A stretch of 64,000 bases of DNA, taken from the NCBI GenBank assembly GCA_008477525.1, contig SPDT01000002.1:1302001-1366000 (forward strand). The letters are read 5' to 3'. Below the pieces are notes generated by a model. That model searched no databases, had not been told where the DNA came from, and saw only the letters and a program-made list of their open reading frames with translations. Positions 10,650 to 22,800 of this stretch are shown in pieces. The position numbers were made by a program, and so were the translations under genes. The DNA comes from Hypomyces perniciosus. Taxonomy: Eukaryota; Ascomycota; Sordariomycetes; Hypocreales; Hypocreaceae. The stretch's first letter is position 1. Each line of letters begins with the position of its first letter.

Positions 10650-13225
10650 ATGGCTCCAGGTGGCCAGGAGCGTCTGAGAAGGCGCAAGATCACACTTGCG
10701 TGTGAGCCCTGCAGAGAGCGCAAATCACGATGTGACGGTTTCAAACCAATCTGCTCTTCCTGCCAGCGACGGTCTCTAGGGTTGGAGAGATGCGTGTATA
10801 AGGCAGATAATGCCCGTACTGCCATCACAGATGAGTGCGTACCATCAAAACCTCATGACCTCACGGTGAGTAAGACTAACGTAAGATAGGTATATCAAAG
10901 TGCTGCATGACCGCATTCGCCGCTTAGAGCAGGCTTGTGTAGACAACAATGTCGATGTCCCGTCCCTGGACCCGGGAATCGCTGTCGATGAAGAGACATC
11001 TTCACAATGGAGCGCAGAAAATCGCCGTCTTCCTTCTCATGTCCGAGGGCAGTTAACATCGGCTACCAGTACAATGGATCAATCCGTCCCAACAAATTAC
11101 TTGGACCTGAATTCCCGGGAGCCGAGCCTGACGCTTCAAGTCTCTCCAAACAATCGTGTTGATCCAAATGACCCTTCTTGTACTCCAGGCAATGTGACGG
11201 CCATGGGAACAATAACTACTGAAAATGACTCAAGCGGCGCTGAAGACTTTTATGGAAGTTCCTCAACAGCTTCCTTTCTAAAAGAAGCTTTCGAGTCTAT
11301 GAAGCTTCCTCAAACCCGGGTATCCATACAGGCACTGAATCTCGGCTCATCTACAACAAAGGACAACTTGCCATCTGGACGCCGTGATGCAGCGTACTAT
11401 GTCCAAGCACAAAACTACTCCCTGCCTCCTCGCGATCTCGCCGACCATCTCCTAGATCGCTATCGACAGCATGTCTACTACTTATACCCATTCTTTCACC
11501 TCCCATCATTTGAGCATGCATACCGCAGCTTGTGGCAACCAAACAATGAACCTGCGCCCTCTCCTCTCAACCTTGGTCTCGGCTGTCCACAGGAGGCCGA
11601 TGCCAATACCATCTTATTCCATTGCGCTCTCAACGCGATATTCTCTCACGCTTGTCATTTCTCGGATCTTCCGCCCGCTGATCGACTAACTGCTTCCAAC
11701 ACCTTCTTCCTTCGGGCCAAGTCGTTTGTTGGGCTAGACCTGACCGAGATGAATAACCTGGCATTGGTGCAAGTCTTGCTCCTCATTGCTCTAGCGTTGC
11801 AAAGCACACCATACCCAAGCAGGTGCTGGAATGCCACTGGCCTAGCTTGTAGAGTCGCGCAGGGCCTGGGACTTCATACCGAGTATCGCCAGGATAACAG
11901 GCAGGACTTGGAAAAAGAAATACGGCACAGGACTTGGTATGGATGCGTGATGATGGATATGTAAGTGTTCCAACAACTTGGAATGGTGGCTTAAGCTGAC
12001 AGCGGTGGCGAGGTATGTGAGCATGACATACGGTCGTCCTGCAATGACGACGATGGTCTCGTCATTGCCTTTACCGTCTGGGATTGATGAAACACCGTTG
12101 GGTCTAACTCGTGGACAACAGAATTCTAACCACTGCCTCAAGTTTAGTTTTTACGTTGAAAGTATCCGACTCTGCGGGATGTTGGAGGAAATCCTGTCCC
12201 AGGTATACCAGCCGTGGTTGAGTCGAGGAACGACAGGCTCTCCTCAATCAACCCATAATACAAAAGCATATAATAGCCTAGATACCGTCATTGGATTACA
12301 TACTAAACTGTTCAAGTTTGAAGAGTCTCTGCCTCCGGAGCTGTGCTGGAAGAAACAGGTTCTGCCAGATGGCCTATCGGCCGCGGACAAGGCACTTCTT
12401 GAGACTCAAAAGACGGTGCTTCGAGCCAGGTATTTTTGTGCGACTATCAATGAAATATGGCTTCTGCTAACGTCTACTAAGGTTTCTATATTTGCGCATT
12501 ATGCTCCTTCGCCCTCTCCTCACCCAATTAACCGTCGATGAACGTGAGCGGGCCAGCTCAGGAACAGCCACGATAGACCCTCTCGTCGTTGGCACGACGC
12601 TTCATTGCGCAAAGTCGTGCGTACAGACAGCCGCGGAACTTCTACGGCTTATTCACAGCACCTCCCAGACACAGCCAAGAGGTGCTTGGTGGTGGGATGC
12701 ACTCTGTAAGTCCCTTAATGTGGCTTTTGTGCAAAACTTATAAACAATGGTATTGACAAGGCTTGCAGACGCTTGTACTTCTGGTATTGTAATGATCATT
12801 GCTCGGACATGTCCATCTCTATGGTCCACTCTAGACTCAGATTTAATGGCAGCATCATGGCAGCATTGCCAAGAAATTCTGAAGCATGTCGCTTCATTCA
12901 GCGAATCTGGACAGCAGTTGCTCAAGCTATTACAGACCATACATAACAGAACCTGTTCAATCGAATCAAACGGCAAGTCTCCTGTTCTCCATCTGCATAT
13001 GAATGAAATGCCTAACTCTTCTCCATAGACAAGGACAACCCTCCACCGTCCCCTCATGAGAGCATATCCACCGATGTGGCAAATGCGATTCTTCACTCGA
13101 TGCCCCTCGACTTTAATGTCGATTTCAACCTCTCTGGTGCCACGGGTTTCCAGGGGTTTGGTGATATGGATATGATGGGCTCATTCTTCAACTTGGATAC
13201 ATCAGTCTTTGGTAATCAAGGCTAG
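10650..13225 (+). CDS. Zn2Cys6 fungal-specific transcription factor
   Basis: Predicted 765 aa from exons 10650-10834, 10890-11960, 12013-12429, 12482-12705, 12769-12972 and 13029-13225. The binuclear zinc cluster has cysteines at residues 18, 21, 28, 35, 38 and 48, preceded by a basic run, and is followed by a short linker and coiled-coil-like segment (LHDRIRRLE). The middle carries the fungal-specific TF domain (PF04082-type): YPFFHLPSF, a GLGLH segment, and MTYGRP formed just after the third exon joins. The last intron (12973-13028) has a GC donor (GCAAGT) with TAG acceptor and a CTAAC branch site. This is a nuclear DNA-binding regulator; its place at the end of five same-strand genes makes it a candidate pathway-specific regulator of them, which is inference. 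Confidence 0.88.
12973..13028 (+). other. GC-AG intron in the regulator gene
   Basis: The donor reads GCAAGT and the acceptor CATAG, with CTAAC about 15 bases before the acceptor. Using it restores a single frame through to the TAG at 13223-13225. Ignoring it extends the frame only to about 13028, where a TAG ends it. Confidence 0.75.
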
Positions 13226-13360
13226 TCTACGTAGAAGTGAACTGCAAGCAGTCATGGAGCCACTGTTACGTATATAATTGTATCTTCTATGTGTTATACA
13301 CTTTTGACATGACGCATTCTAATATGCATTCTACTCAAGGCCATTGCCCCAAGCCATGCT

Positions 13361-14549
13361 CTATGTCAGTTTTCCCGTCCCAGACACCAGCAGCACCACG
13401 CTTCCTAGTTGTCTCCTAACATCCTCTTGGTTCACATCGTAGGTATCCTCCACCTCTCCCCATTGCTCCGCCTGCCAGTCCACCTCCAAACTGGTAGCCT
13501 TAGCCGCCTCCTCGATGCCAAACTTGCCCACTGGGCTAATATGACTTGTGCCAACGGAACTCTCACTCCATTCTGCCACAATTCTCGCTGCCGCAACAAG
13601 ACTTTTGCCAGCTAGGACGGCCCTCTCCAGTCCCGCAATCTCCCAGGCATCCAAGCCCATGATCCATCCTTGGACAACTTCTCGCACACCCTCGCTCTGC
13701 TTGCGGGGCATGATGGAGTGACCGTCTAGAACAGGCTCGATCGTAATACCCGGCCAAACATGTGTCGTCAAAAACGAAACTGTGTCCTCGGCAGCCTTCT
13801 TCTGCACGTCACGCAACGACTCTCCCGTATCGTTCAGCCTGTCATAAGGCCCAGCCGGCGGCTCCCAACACAGCAGCGAGTCGGTATCCAGATACTTCAA
13901 CACCGTGTTTGTGATCATCGTGCGGATCTTGACCGAGTCGGGCGTGTTGGACGCATCGTCCTCGAAGATGTCGAGCGCGCGGCATACAAGGCTTGTTAAT
14001 GGGATCAGATGCTGCTTCGTAGCTTGTTGCGCGGAGGTTAAGACGTCCCATTCGAGAGCTAGGGCTGATGCGAGGTTGGATTTGGAGAGGGGGAGGCGGA
14101 TGATAGCTTTCGATTGGGGATGTCTCAGCGGTCGTGCATCGAGATAGACTTGCAGCGCACCTGAACCACCGTTAGCATCTGACTTTCATATAAATATGAG
14201 ACCAATTGCCTAGACTGTTAAGCAATTAGACCTTGGATGGCCACTCACCATCAACCTCCTTAACAGTAACGTCCTTCCAAAACCTCTTGCCCAAGCCACC
14301 AGTTTTTCCATCTTGCACACTCCGGATCTCCTTGGCGGTCTTCAACAACGCAGCCTGTTTCCTCCGGCGTTCCACGCGCTCATAGGCATTTCGGACCGCA
14401 GGAGTCGGCGGCTCGGGGGGCGGGCCGGTGCCGACTATCGGAGCGACGTTTGCGGCCTTTGCGATGGTGTAATGAAGGGGGCGGATGTGCGCGGGGGAAT
14501 TGACCAGTCGGGGGGTCAACCGAAGAGGTATTCGCGTCAGGGGCTTCAT
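13361..14549 (-). CDS. ATP12: ATP12-type mitochondrial F1-ATPase assembly chaperone
   Basis: Predicted 366 aa from exons 14549-14249 and 13361-14160 (minus), separated by an 88 bp intron with GTGAGT/CAG borders. The first about 60 residues are rich in Arg, Ser, Thr and Pro with few acids, fitting a mitochondrial targeting peptide. The core then opens with the conserved R-F-W-K-D-V-T-V block followed by Y-L-D-A-R-P-L and a K-x-x-I-R-L-P-L block, which are family hallmarks. ATP12 binds the F1 alpha subunit in the matrix and is needed for assembly of the F1 hexamer. ATG 14549 is preferred over in-frame ATG 14741, because the basic presequence begins there. It converges with the regulator gene (135 bp between stops) and diverges from SEC21. 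Confidence 0.9.
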
Positions 14550-15279
14550 TGTTGTGGTTGTGCGCAGCTGCGGGAGGTTTATGCTGGAGGGAAAGGAAGA
14601 AAATTCGGTGTCTCGGTGTGGTGTTGACTTGGGGCTTTTGGATGATGTCAGTTCAGGGGACTTGGAGCTGCCACCTAGGTGAGCGGATAGGGGCCGAGCA
14701 ACAGATGGGCGAATGGCCTGAGAGAGATACAACCACAGCACAAGTTGAGCTGAAAGGAGATGTCTTATCTATAAATGCGTACCAGCTAGGTAGTATCTGC
14801 ATATTAAGTCATATAGCTTGCCATTTCTACAAAACCGGTTTTCTGCATGAACTGACCAGGAGCTGCACGCATCTCCACCCTCCCACTTACACCAATCGAT
14901 GGCCTATCTAGATAGGTGTTCCTCTCTGATCAATGAGATATTTCCATCTACTGCTCAATAGATCAAACCATGACTCCTAAGTCAGGTCATTAAATTCCAC
15001 CCGCGTCAGACTATTCCGTTTATGACACGACATTTATCTGCATTTTAGTATTTGTATGGCTTCAAACAATAGAGCTCAACAGCCGTATTACAGCGGGCAA
15101 TCTTCGGAGAGCCAAGGTGTGCTCTCCTGAGAGGTGGCCTGGTTTGAGCTGACTCACGTGACCATGCACGATCGCTGTCCATCCCTGAGCCTAACGTGTC
15201 AACGTGGTGGTTCCGAAGACGATTCGGTCAGAACCAAGACGCAAGTCACCATATCGTTCCCCCGACCAAATCGCCCAGC
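14550..15279. promoter_or_regulatory. Divergent promoter region of ATP12 and SEC21
   Basis: This 730 bp gap lies between the start codons of two divergently transcribed conserved genes, so it must carry both promoters. No single motif is claimed. Open frames inside it are short and partly in frame with the two genes. Confidence 0.6.
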
Positions 15280-18262
15280 ATGAGTTACGGCAAAAAGGAC
15301 GAGGACGCCGATCTGGGGCTGGTCAAGGTCGACCGTACACAAGTCTTTCAAGAAGGCAAGTTGGCCGCAATGCGCCTTGTTGGTCCCCCCAGCCTGTCTC
15401 GTAGCTAACCTGGTGGACAGCACGGCTCTTCAACAGCTCCCCCATTCAGCCTCGACGATGTCGCATTCTCCTGACCAAGATCGCCCTTCTCTTCTACACT
15501 GGGGAGAAGTTCCCCACGAATGAAGCCACGACTCTCTTCTTTGGTATTTCCAAGCTGTTCCAGAACAAAGATGCCAGCCTGCGACAGATGGTCCACTTGG
15601 TCATTAAGGAGTTGGCCAACTCCGCCGAGGACATCATCATGGTTACGAGTACTATTATGAAAGACACTGGTGGTGGCAGCGACGCTATATACCGACCCAA
15701 TGCTATCCGAGCTCTGTGTCGTATCATTGATGTGGGTGGCCCTGTCCCACGGTTGTTCCTGACCACGGGTTGCTGACAGTGCCGCAGGCAACGACCGTCC
15801 AATCGATCGAGCGTGTTATGAAGACAGCGATTGTGGACAAGAATCCATCAGTATCTTCCGCTGCGCTGGTATCGTCGTACCATCTCCTCCCAATCGCCCG
15901 CGATGTAGTCCGACGGTGGCAGAGTGAGACTCAGGAGGCTGCGGCTTCATCCAAGTCCTCCAGCGGCTTTTCACTCGGCTTCTCTTCCTCGAGCGGCTCG
16001 ATGCCCATGAACAACTCAACCATGGCGCAATACCATGCCATTGGTCTTCTGTATCAGATGCGCATGCACGACCGGATGGCCCTGGTCAAGATGGTCCAGC
16101 AATTCGGTGCCCCTGGAGCCGTCAAGAGCCCCGCTGCCACTATAATGCTTGTCCGACTTGCCGCTCAGCTCGCAGAGGAGGACCCCTCGCTCCGGAAACC
16201 CATGATGCAACTCCTGGATAGCTGGCTGCGACACAAGAGTGAGATGGTCAATTTCGAGGCTGCCAAAGCTATCTGCGACATGAGAGACGTAACAGACGCC
16301 GAGGTCAACCAGGCAGTACATGTCCTCCAGCTCTTCCTGACGTCCCCCAGGGCCGTCACCAAGTTTGCGGCTCTCCGAATCCTCCACAGCTTCGCCAGCT
16401 TCAACCCCACCGCCGTCAGCGTCTGCAACCCCGACATCGAGCTGCTGATTTCCAACTCCAACCGATCGATTGCCACTTTCGCTATCACAACCCTGCTCAA
16501 GACTGGTAACGAGGCCAGCGTGGATCGACTTATGAAGCAAATCTCAGGCTTCATGTCAGAAATCACCGACGAGTTCAAGATTACCATCGTGGAGGCCATT
16601 CGCACACTGTGCTTGAAGTTCCCAAGCAAGCAGGCCGGAATGTTGACTTTCCTCAGCGGTATTCTCCGTGATGAGGGCGGCTACGAGTTCAAGCGCGCCG
16701 TGGTGGAGAGCATGTTCGACCTGATCAAGTTTGTGCCAGATTCCAAGGAAGATGCTCTCGCTCACCTCTGCGAGTTCATTGAAGACTGTGAATTCACCAA
16801 ACTGGCTGTCCGTATCCTGCATCTCATTGGTCTCGAAGGCCCCAAGACGGCTCAGCCCACCAAATACATCCGCTACATTTACAACCGAGTTGTCCTTGAG
16901 AACGCCATCGTTCGAGCTGCTGCTGTTACTGCTCTTGCCAAGTTTGGTGTCGGCCAAAAGGACCCCGATGTCAAGAGCAGTGTCAAGGTGCTCCTGACAC
17001 GATGCCTGGATGATGTTGATGATGAGGTCAGAGATCGTGCCGCCTTGAACCTGAAACTCATGGCCGAGGAAGATGACGAGATGGCCCGTAACTTTGTTAA
17101 GAACGGTAAGAGGCTTGTCGAGCTTGCGTCTGAGCCATTGCTAACTTTTTTTTCTCAGAGAGCATGTTCTCCCTCCCCTTCTTTGAGCACCAGCTTGTTC
17201 TGTATGTCACATCAGATGACAAGTCGACATTTGATGCTCCCTTCGACATCTCCAAGATCCCTGTGGTCACCCGGGAGCAGGCGGATGCCGAGGACAGGAC
17301 AAAGAAGCTTACAGCCACCACTCCTACGTTGAAGGCCCCCAAGGCTGGCCCAACCAAGACGCCTGCTACTGGAGTGGAGGCTGCCGCTTCTGCAAATGCC
17401 CAAGCCCAGAGATATGCAGAGGAGCTGATGCAAATTCCCGAAATGAAGGAGTTTGGCAGTGTCCTCAAGTCATCGTCGCTTATTGAGCTGACTGAGGCTG
17501 AGACTGAATATGTCGTCACTGTGGTGAAGCACATATTCAAGGAGCACATTGTTTTGCAATACGAAGTCAAAAACACCCTTCCCGACACCGTCCTGGAGAA
17601 CGTTTCCGTAGTAGCTACTCCGGCAGACGATGAAGATCTCGAGGAGGTCTTCATCATTCAGGCCGAGAAGCTGCCCACAGATGAGCCTGGAAAGGTCTAC
17701 GTGGCATTCAAGAAGCTAAACGGAGAGGGCTCGCTGCCTATTACGACCTTTTCCAACGTGCTCAAGTTTACTAGCAAGGAGATTGATCCTTCGACGAGCG
17801 AGCCTGAGGAGACTGGTTACGATGATGAGTATGAGGTATCAGAATTTGACCTGAGTGGCAGCGACTATGTTGTCCCGACATTCGCCAGCAACTTCAACCA
17901 TTTGTGGGAGCAGATTGGCGCTTCAGGAGAAGAGGCCGAGGAGACTTTACAACTGAGCAGCATGAAGAGCATTGCCGGTAAGTATCAGTGTCATCAGTCA
18001 AACCATTTCAGCACTAACAAAAATAACAGAGGCTACCGAACAACTGACCAAGGCCTTGTCTTTGCAGCCTCTGGATGGAACGGACGTCCCTGTCAACCAG
18101 ACCACACACACGCTCAAGCTCTTGGGCAAGACAGTGAACGGTGGCAGAGTGGTGGCTACTGTCCGTATGGCATACTCATCAAAATCGGGGGTAACGACAA
18201 AGATTACGGTCAGGAGCGAGGAGGAGAGCGTTGCATCGCTTGTGATTGCATCTGTGGCATAA
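15280..18262 (+). CDS. SEC21: Coatomer (COPI) gamma subunit
   Basis: Predicted 918 aa from exons 15280-15355, 15421-15731, 15788-17105, 17159-17977 and 18030-18262; this is the usual length for fungal gamma-COP. The first half is an adaptin/HEAT-repeat trunk (opening with KVDRTQVFQE then a FNxxPIQPRRC block), a linker rich in Ala, Lys, Thr and Pro follows at about residues 600-640, and the C-terminal third is the gamma-COP appendage ending in a beta-rich segment. In the COPI coat, gamma-COP pairs with zeta-COP, binds Arf1 and cargo tails, and acts in Golgi-to-ER retrieval. The first intron (15356-15420) uses a GC donor. The gene shares its upstream region with ATP12. Confidence 0.95.
15356..15420 (+). 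other. GC-AG intron in SEC21
   Basis: The donor GCAAGT follows the QE codons and the acceptor is GGACAG, with GCTAAC as branch site. Splicing yields the continuous EARLFN reading that belongs to gamma-COP; the unspliced frame hits a stop at about 15408. Confidence 0.85.
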
Positions 18263-19807
18263 GCGTAAACGTAGGGAAGTTGGCGTTGAGGATAATAATT
18301 TATTGGTGGTTAGACAAAACCCCCCTTGGCAATTCTTCACATCCGGTGACGGCTCTGGGCGATATATCCATCCAGCTAAAGATATGAGGCATAAGTTTGG
18401 GTGGCCGGACAAGTCCGAACTGCTTGCGCGTCTGCGCTTGGCAAGCTTAGCATAGCGATTAGAGGAGGCGTGTCTGGTGTTGATAACGAGATGATGTACT
18501 CTGTAGATTCGAAAATGATGTTCATTTATTATCTGCTCTTTGATAGTCAAAATAACGAAGTACGAAGTACTACCGGCTTGTGGTTAGTGGTTAGGTTTCA
18601 ATCTGTGGCACCAATGGCATCAATGCATGGAAGATGCCCGGTAGAACTCTATCTGGCTCTGGACTCTCTCACCTGCAGCAGTTGGCGCCTTGAAGAATTG
18701 TTGGGAGAAAATGCATGCATGCATGAGCCTTACGTCACATGGCACTTTTGCTGTGGTCGTTTTGCTGAAGAGCATCCATCACATGCAAATTATAGGGTGA
18801 GATGTTGGCACATGACCTGGGCAGAAGGAGCGCAAAGTTGTTCACTTGGTATGTAGTATACGGTGTACTTGCAACTGACTTATAGTTCCTTAGTTGGGAA
18901 CCCGGAATTGAAAGAGGCATCATGAGCAGTATCTGTGGTTTTTACGGTTTAGATCTAACCGTACAGAGATTATCTGCGAGGCTAACAATGCGTGCCCATT
19001 GATAATGGTTTTGCGCCAACGGAAAAGAGAAAAAGCCACTGCGCGCGACGTAACTGGCTTGAGGCTTGAGCCCCTTGTCTCAGCCGACCAACGACGCTGC
19101 TGCCCGAGGGATGACGAAACGCGGCCCGCGTATTATTCTATATGGAACTGCATAGGATGCACGAATTCACCATCTATTGGAGATGAAGAGAGAAAGAAGA
19201 AAAAGGTCAGACATTGGAGGCGGAACAGCTATCTACTACTTGTATTGTAGTATTGTAGTATTGTATTTCGTTCCAGTGGTTCACTATATTTCGCGGGTTG
19301 GCCCGCGTTATAATACCGGGCGCAATAGTACTCGTAGTAATACTCCGTACTCGAAGTAGCATACGAGAATTTGGACGGGTCCGGAACTCGTAATGTACCT
19401 GTAATTTAGCTGGAAACGTTAGTTGGGCTGCTATGGGCCAGCGCATTGTGGTACCTCAGCCTGGCTGCGAGCGGTCACCTCACCGCAGGTAGTACTACGG
19501 AGTGCTACTGTGATCACTAGTACTATAAAGTACCTGCACGACGTAATATCCCCCAGCTCGACCTCCTGACAGAAAAAAGACTAATGAAATAAGGTACTAC
19601 TACGAAGTACTACGGAGTACTATTACTATTACTCGTACCTTTGGCAACGACAATCTCCTGACTGACGCATTCCACATCCATCTTACACTTTTACACTTTC
19701 ACACTTCACTTCACTTCACTCATTCATTCACTTCCTCAGCCGCCCGACTGTCCTCCTCGCCTCCGCCAGGTCCTCTCCTGCAGAGGGCGACTCGACTCGC
19801 CGGCGCA
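18263..19807. other. Intergenic region between SEC21 and EFR3
   Basis: No coding sequence supported. The stretch carries a dense set of TACGNAGTA-type words (18560-18570, 19330-19360, 19485-19505, 19590-19635), a small ATGC repeat near 18713, and a run of CACTT/CATT repeats at about 19688-19735 just before the EFR3 start, typical of a pyrimidine-rich fungal core promoter or 5' UTR. Confidence 0.5.
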
Positions 19808-22800
19808 ATGAATGCCATACAGCAGAAATGTCGCCCAAAGCACCAGGTCCTGGTGCTCAAGTGCTATCCCCGGACCACCAAGGGAGCTGTTGACGTCAAG
19901 CCAAACAGCAGCGAGCTGAGCTATCTCCTCTACTACGCAACCAGCCGCCGGTCCAAGATCCAGAAGATCGGCGCCTTTCTCGAGAAGAAGACGGCCAGCG
20001 ATGTCTGGCGCATGCGCATCGGGTACGTGAAATCCCAGCTGTTGCCGGAGCATCCGCACCGCACTCCCTCGGAGGCCGGGTCCCCGAGCAGACCAGAGTG
20101 ACGATAATGCTGACATCACCGCGTCCGTCCATGCAGCAATGTGCAGGTTACGCTGGGCATTCTCACGGCCCTGGTCGAAAAGTCGGGCAAGGATGCTGCC
20201 CTCATCGCGCCGTGCATCCTCAAGATCCTCGATCTCATCCTCCGCTCCAACGACATCACCATGATCGAGTCGTCCCTTGCCGCCTGGGAAGCCTTCTGCG
20301 AGCACCAGGATGTGTCCACCCTCTTCGCCGATCAAGCATATCTCGCCCACTACCAATCCATCGTACGCTCCTACGTGCAGCTTGCATCTACTCGCAATGT
20401 CCCAAACAAGGGCACCGCCAGTCGGCCAATACAGATGCGTTGGAGGAATGCTGGTCTCGGCGCGATCAAGTGTATCTCAACATCTGACGCCCTCTCCTCG
20501 GTGAGCGGCCGCCAGATCGATGCCATTGTCCCCATGATCCTGGAGAACCTGTGGACCGACGATGAGGTCTTCATCGACATGTTGTTGCAGCGCGTCGAGA
20601 TGGAGGAGAAGGTAGATACTGAGAAGCTGGTCCGCCGTAGGACAAGCGTGGCCACAGTCAGAACCGCCGATATCGAGGGTGATGCAAACCCACTTGCCAT
20701 CTCGGGGACAGCTATGGACGTCGACAAGATGGCTGAGGAAGACACCGGCGTGCTGGCCTTGCAATGCCTAAAGAACATCTTTGTGGTACCGAACCGCTCT
20801 CAGATCTACACAGCGACCGGAGCATTGCTCAAATTCATAGCTGAGCGGGTGAATCAGGGAGAGACGGTGGTGGTCCAGAATGATGGCCGCGCCACAGGCT
20901 GGGCTATTCAAATCTATAGCATAGTTTGCTCGGTGGGCTCCTGTGCAAGATCGATATGCCATCTTGGTAGCGGCGCTGGATACCCTGGCCCTTACCCCGA
21001 TAAGGGATGACACCCTGAGCCAACACATGGCACTGACAGCAATGATCGAATCTCTATTGAGGTCAGACATCAACTTGATTGGCCTCAGCGTGATGGATGT
21101 TCTTCTGGGCCTCATCAAACAGATCAGGAAACTGTTCCAGCTATCACACCTTGGCAGCCGTGCCGATACCCCCAATGGCGAAAAGACAGATAGCGACAAG
21201 GAGTATGGCACACGCCACCAGCGCAAGGAGCTTTTGGGACGGCTCGAGCAATGCATAGGAGACCTTGCTAGCCACACCTATTACGCCGATCAAATCTCGG
21301 ATATGATTGCTGCCATTGTTGGACGACTCAAGCCTAGCCGGTCATCCAGCGCCAATTCGACACCCCAGGGAGAGAAGGCTGAGGGCAACGAGGCTGTTGG
21401 CCCTTCATCCTCAGTGGCTGACCTCGCGGAAAGTCAAGCATCCATGGACGCATACTTCTCGTATAATGCCGGTCGGATCTCAGCTCTCAGGGTGGTCAAG
21501 GCGATCCTCCATGTTGCGAATCCCAAGACGAGGCACAGCAATAACATGAAGCTGGGTCGGCATCGAGTGCCCGTCCAAGTCTGGGAAGGGACCCAATGGT
21601 TGCTACGTGACCCGGATGGCCATGTTCGAAAAGCCTATGTCGATGCTCTGATGACCTGGCTGGATCTGGAGACCACGCGTGGGGATTTGCTGGCAAGAGA
21701 TAATGCTTTGGATTTCCATCGGTCGAAGAGCACTCGCGAGTCGCCCAATGCCCGACGGGCTGTATCAAACGCCTCCCACAACAGAGAACGCCAACCCAAG
21801 GCAAAACGCTCACCGTTCCTACCGCAACTGCACCTCGCCATCTATGACAATGCCCTACAATATGTGGATTTTGAAAGTGACGTTACCATGCTGCATAGCC
21901 TGCTTACGAAACTGGTTTTCAAACTTGGTGTTAATGCTACACGATACGGCGTGCCCATGATCTACCGACTTCAGGAAGAGGTCCAGTATCTGGAACAACC
22001 TATTCACAAAGTCCGGGCGGCAGCTTTGTGCCATGGCTACTTCTGGGCCTTGACCGATAAGTTTGAGTTGGAGGCTTCCGCAGTGGGTCGTGCGATCAAC
22101 AACGAAATTACCAGGCGAAGGATCAAGGGCTTCTGGGTAGAGGGAATTCACATCCCGGCACCGCCGCTCAATCAGATTGGACTACCAGGCCAAGTCAAAC
22201 CCCAACCAGCATGGGATATCAGCGCACTGGAGAGGGAAGAGCTTCTACCATTCGATGACCGAAGTTCTCTGATTCAATGCATTGCTATTGGCTACGAAGA
22301 GAGCGCTCTGTCACCACCGACGAGTCCTACTACGTCCCCTCAGCGAACCCTATCTGGTCCCATTCTGGGCTCAACCATGAACTCTGTGCCGACCGAGAGG
22401 TCCTCAGAGCTGCCAACCAGCTACCGTGAACAGATGGTAACGGAATGGTCGAGGGAAGAGGTGGCAGCTGCATTGGCTGCTGAAGGCAAATCGGAGTCAA
22501 TCAACGGGTCGCGTACTGGTACCATCGCAACAGGGTTCAATCGCCTTGCCATTGGCACGACGGGTCTAAATGGGAACGGCCATCTGCCCATCTCACCATT
22601 TGGCAGCCAGCATAATTTGCGGCCGCATTCGTCTCAGGCGTATGGTGATCGAGAGCATCTAAGCATTGCACCGAGGTTCCGGCAGACTAGCATACGAAGT
22701 GGGATTTCACCCCCTCTATCAGCGTCAAGCAAGGCTGGTGTCACCTCTGTCGAGCAACTCAAACGGGTACTATCAGGCAACGTCGCACCGCAGACGCCTG

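Noticed and set aside
18401..18856. Plus-strand open frame of 151 codons after SEC21
   Set aside because: Begins at a non-ATG codon, is low in domain-like content and lies in 3' flanking DNA full of repeat words.
20868..20924. A short intron that would remove the EFR3 frameshift (GTGGTG donor, CATAG acceptor)
   Set aside because: Weak donor, no branch site near the acceptor, and it would delete residues that look like normal EFR3 sequence; a one-base indel is simpler.
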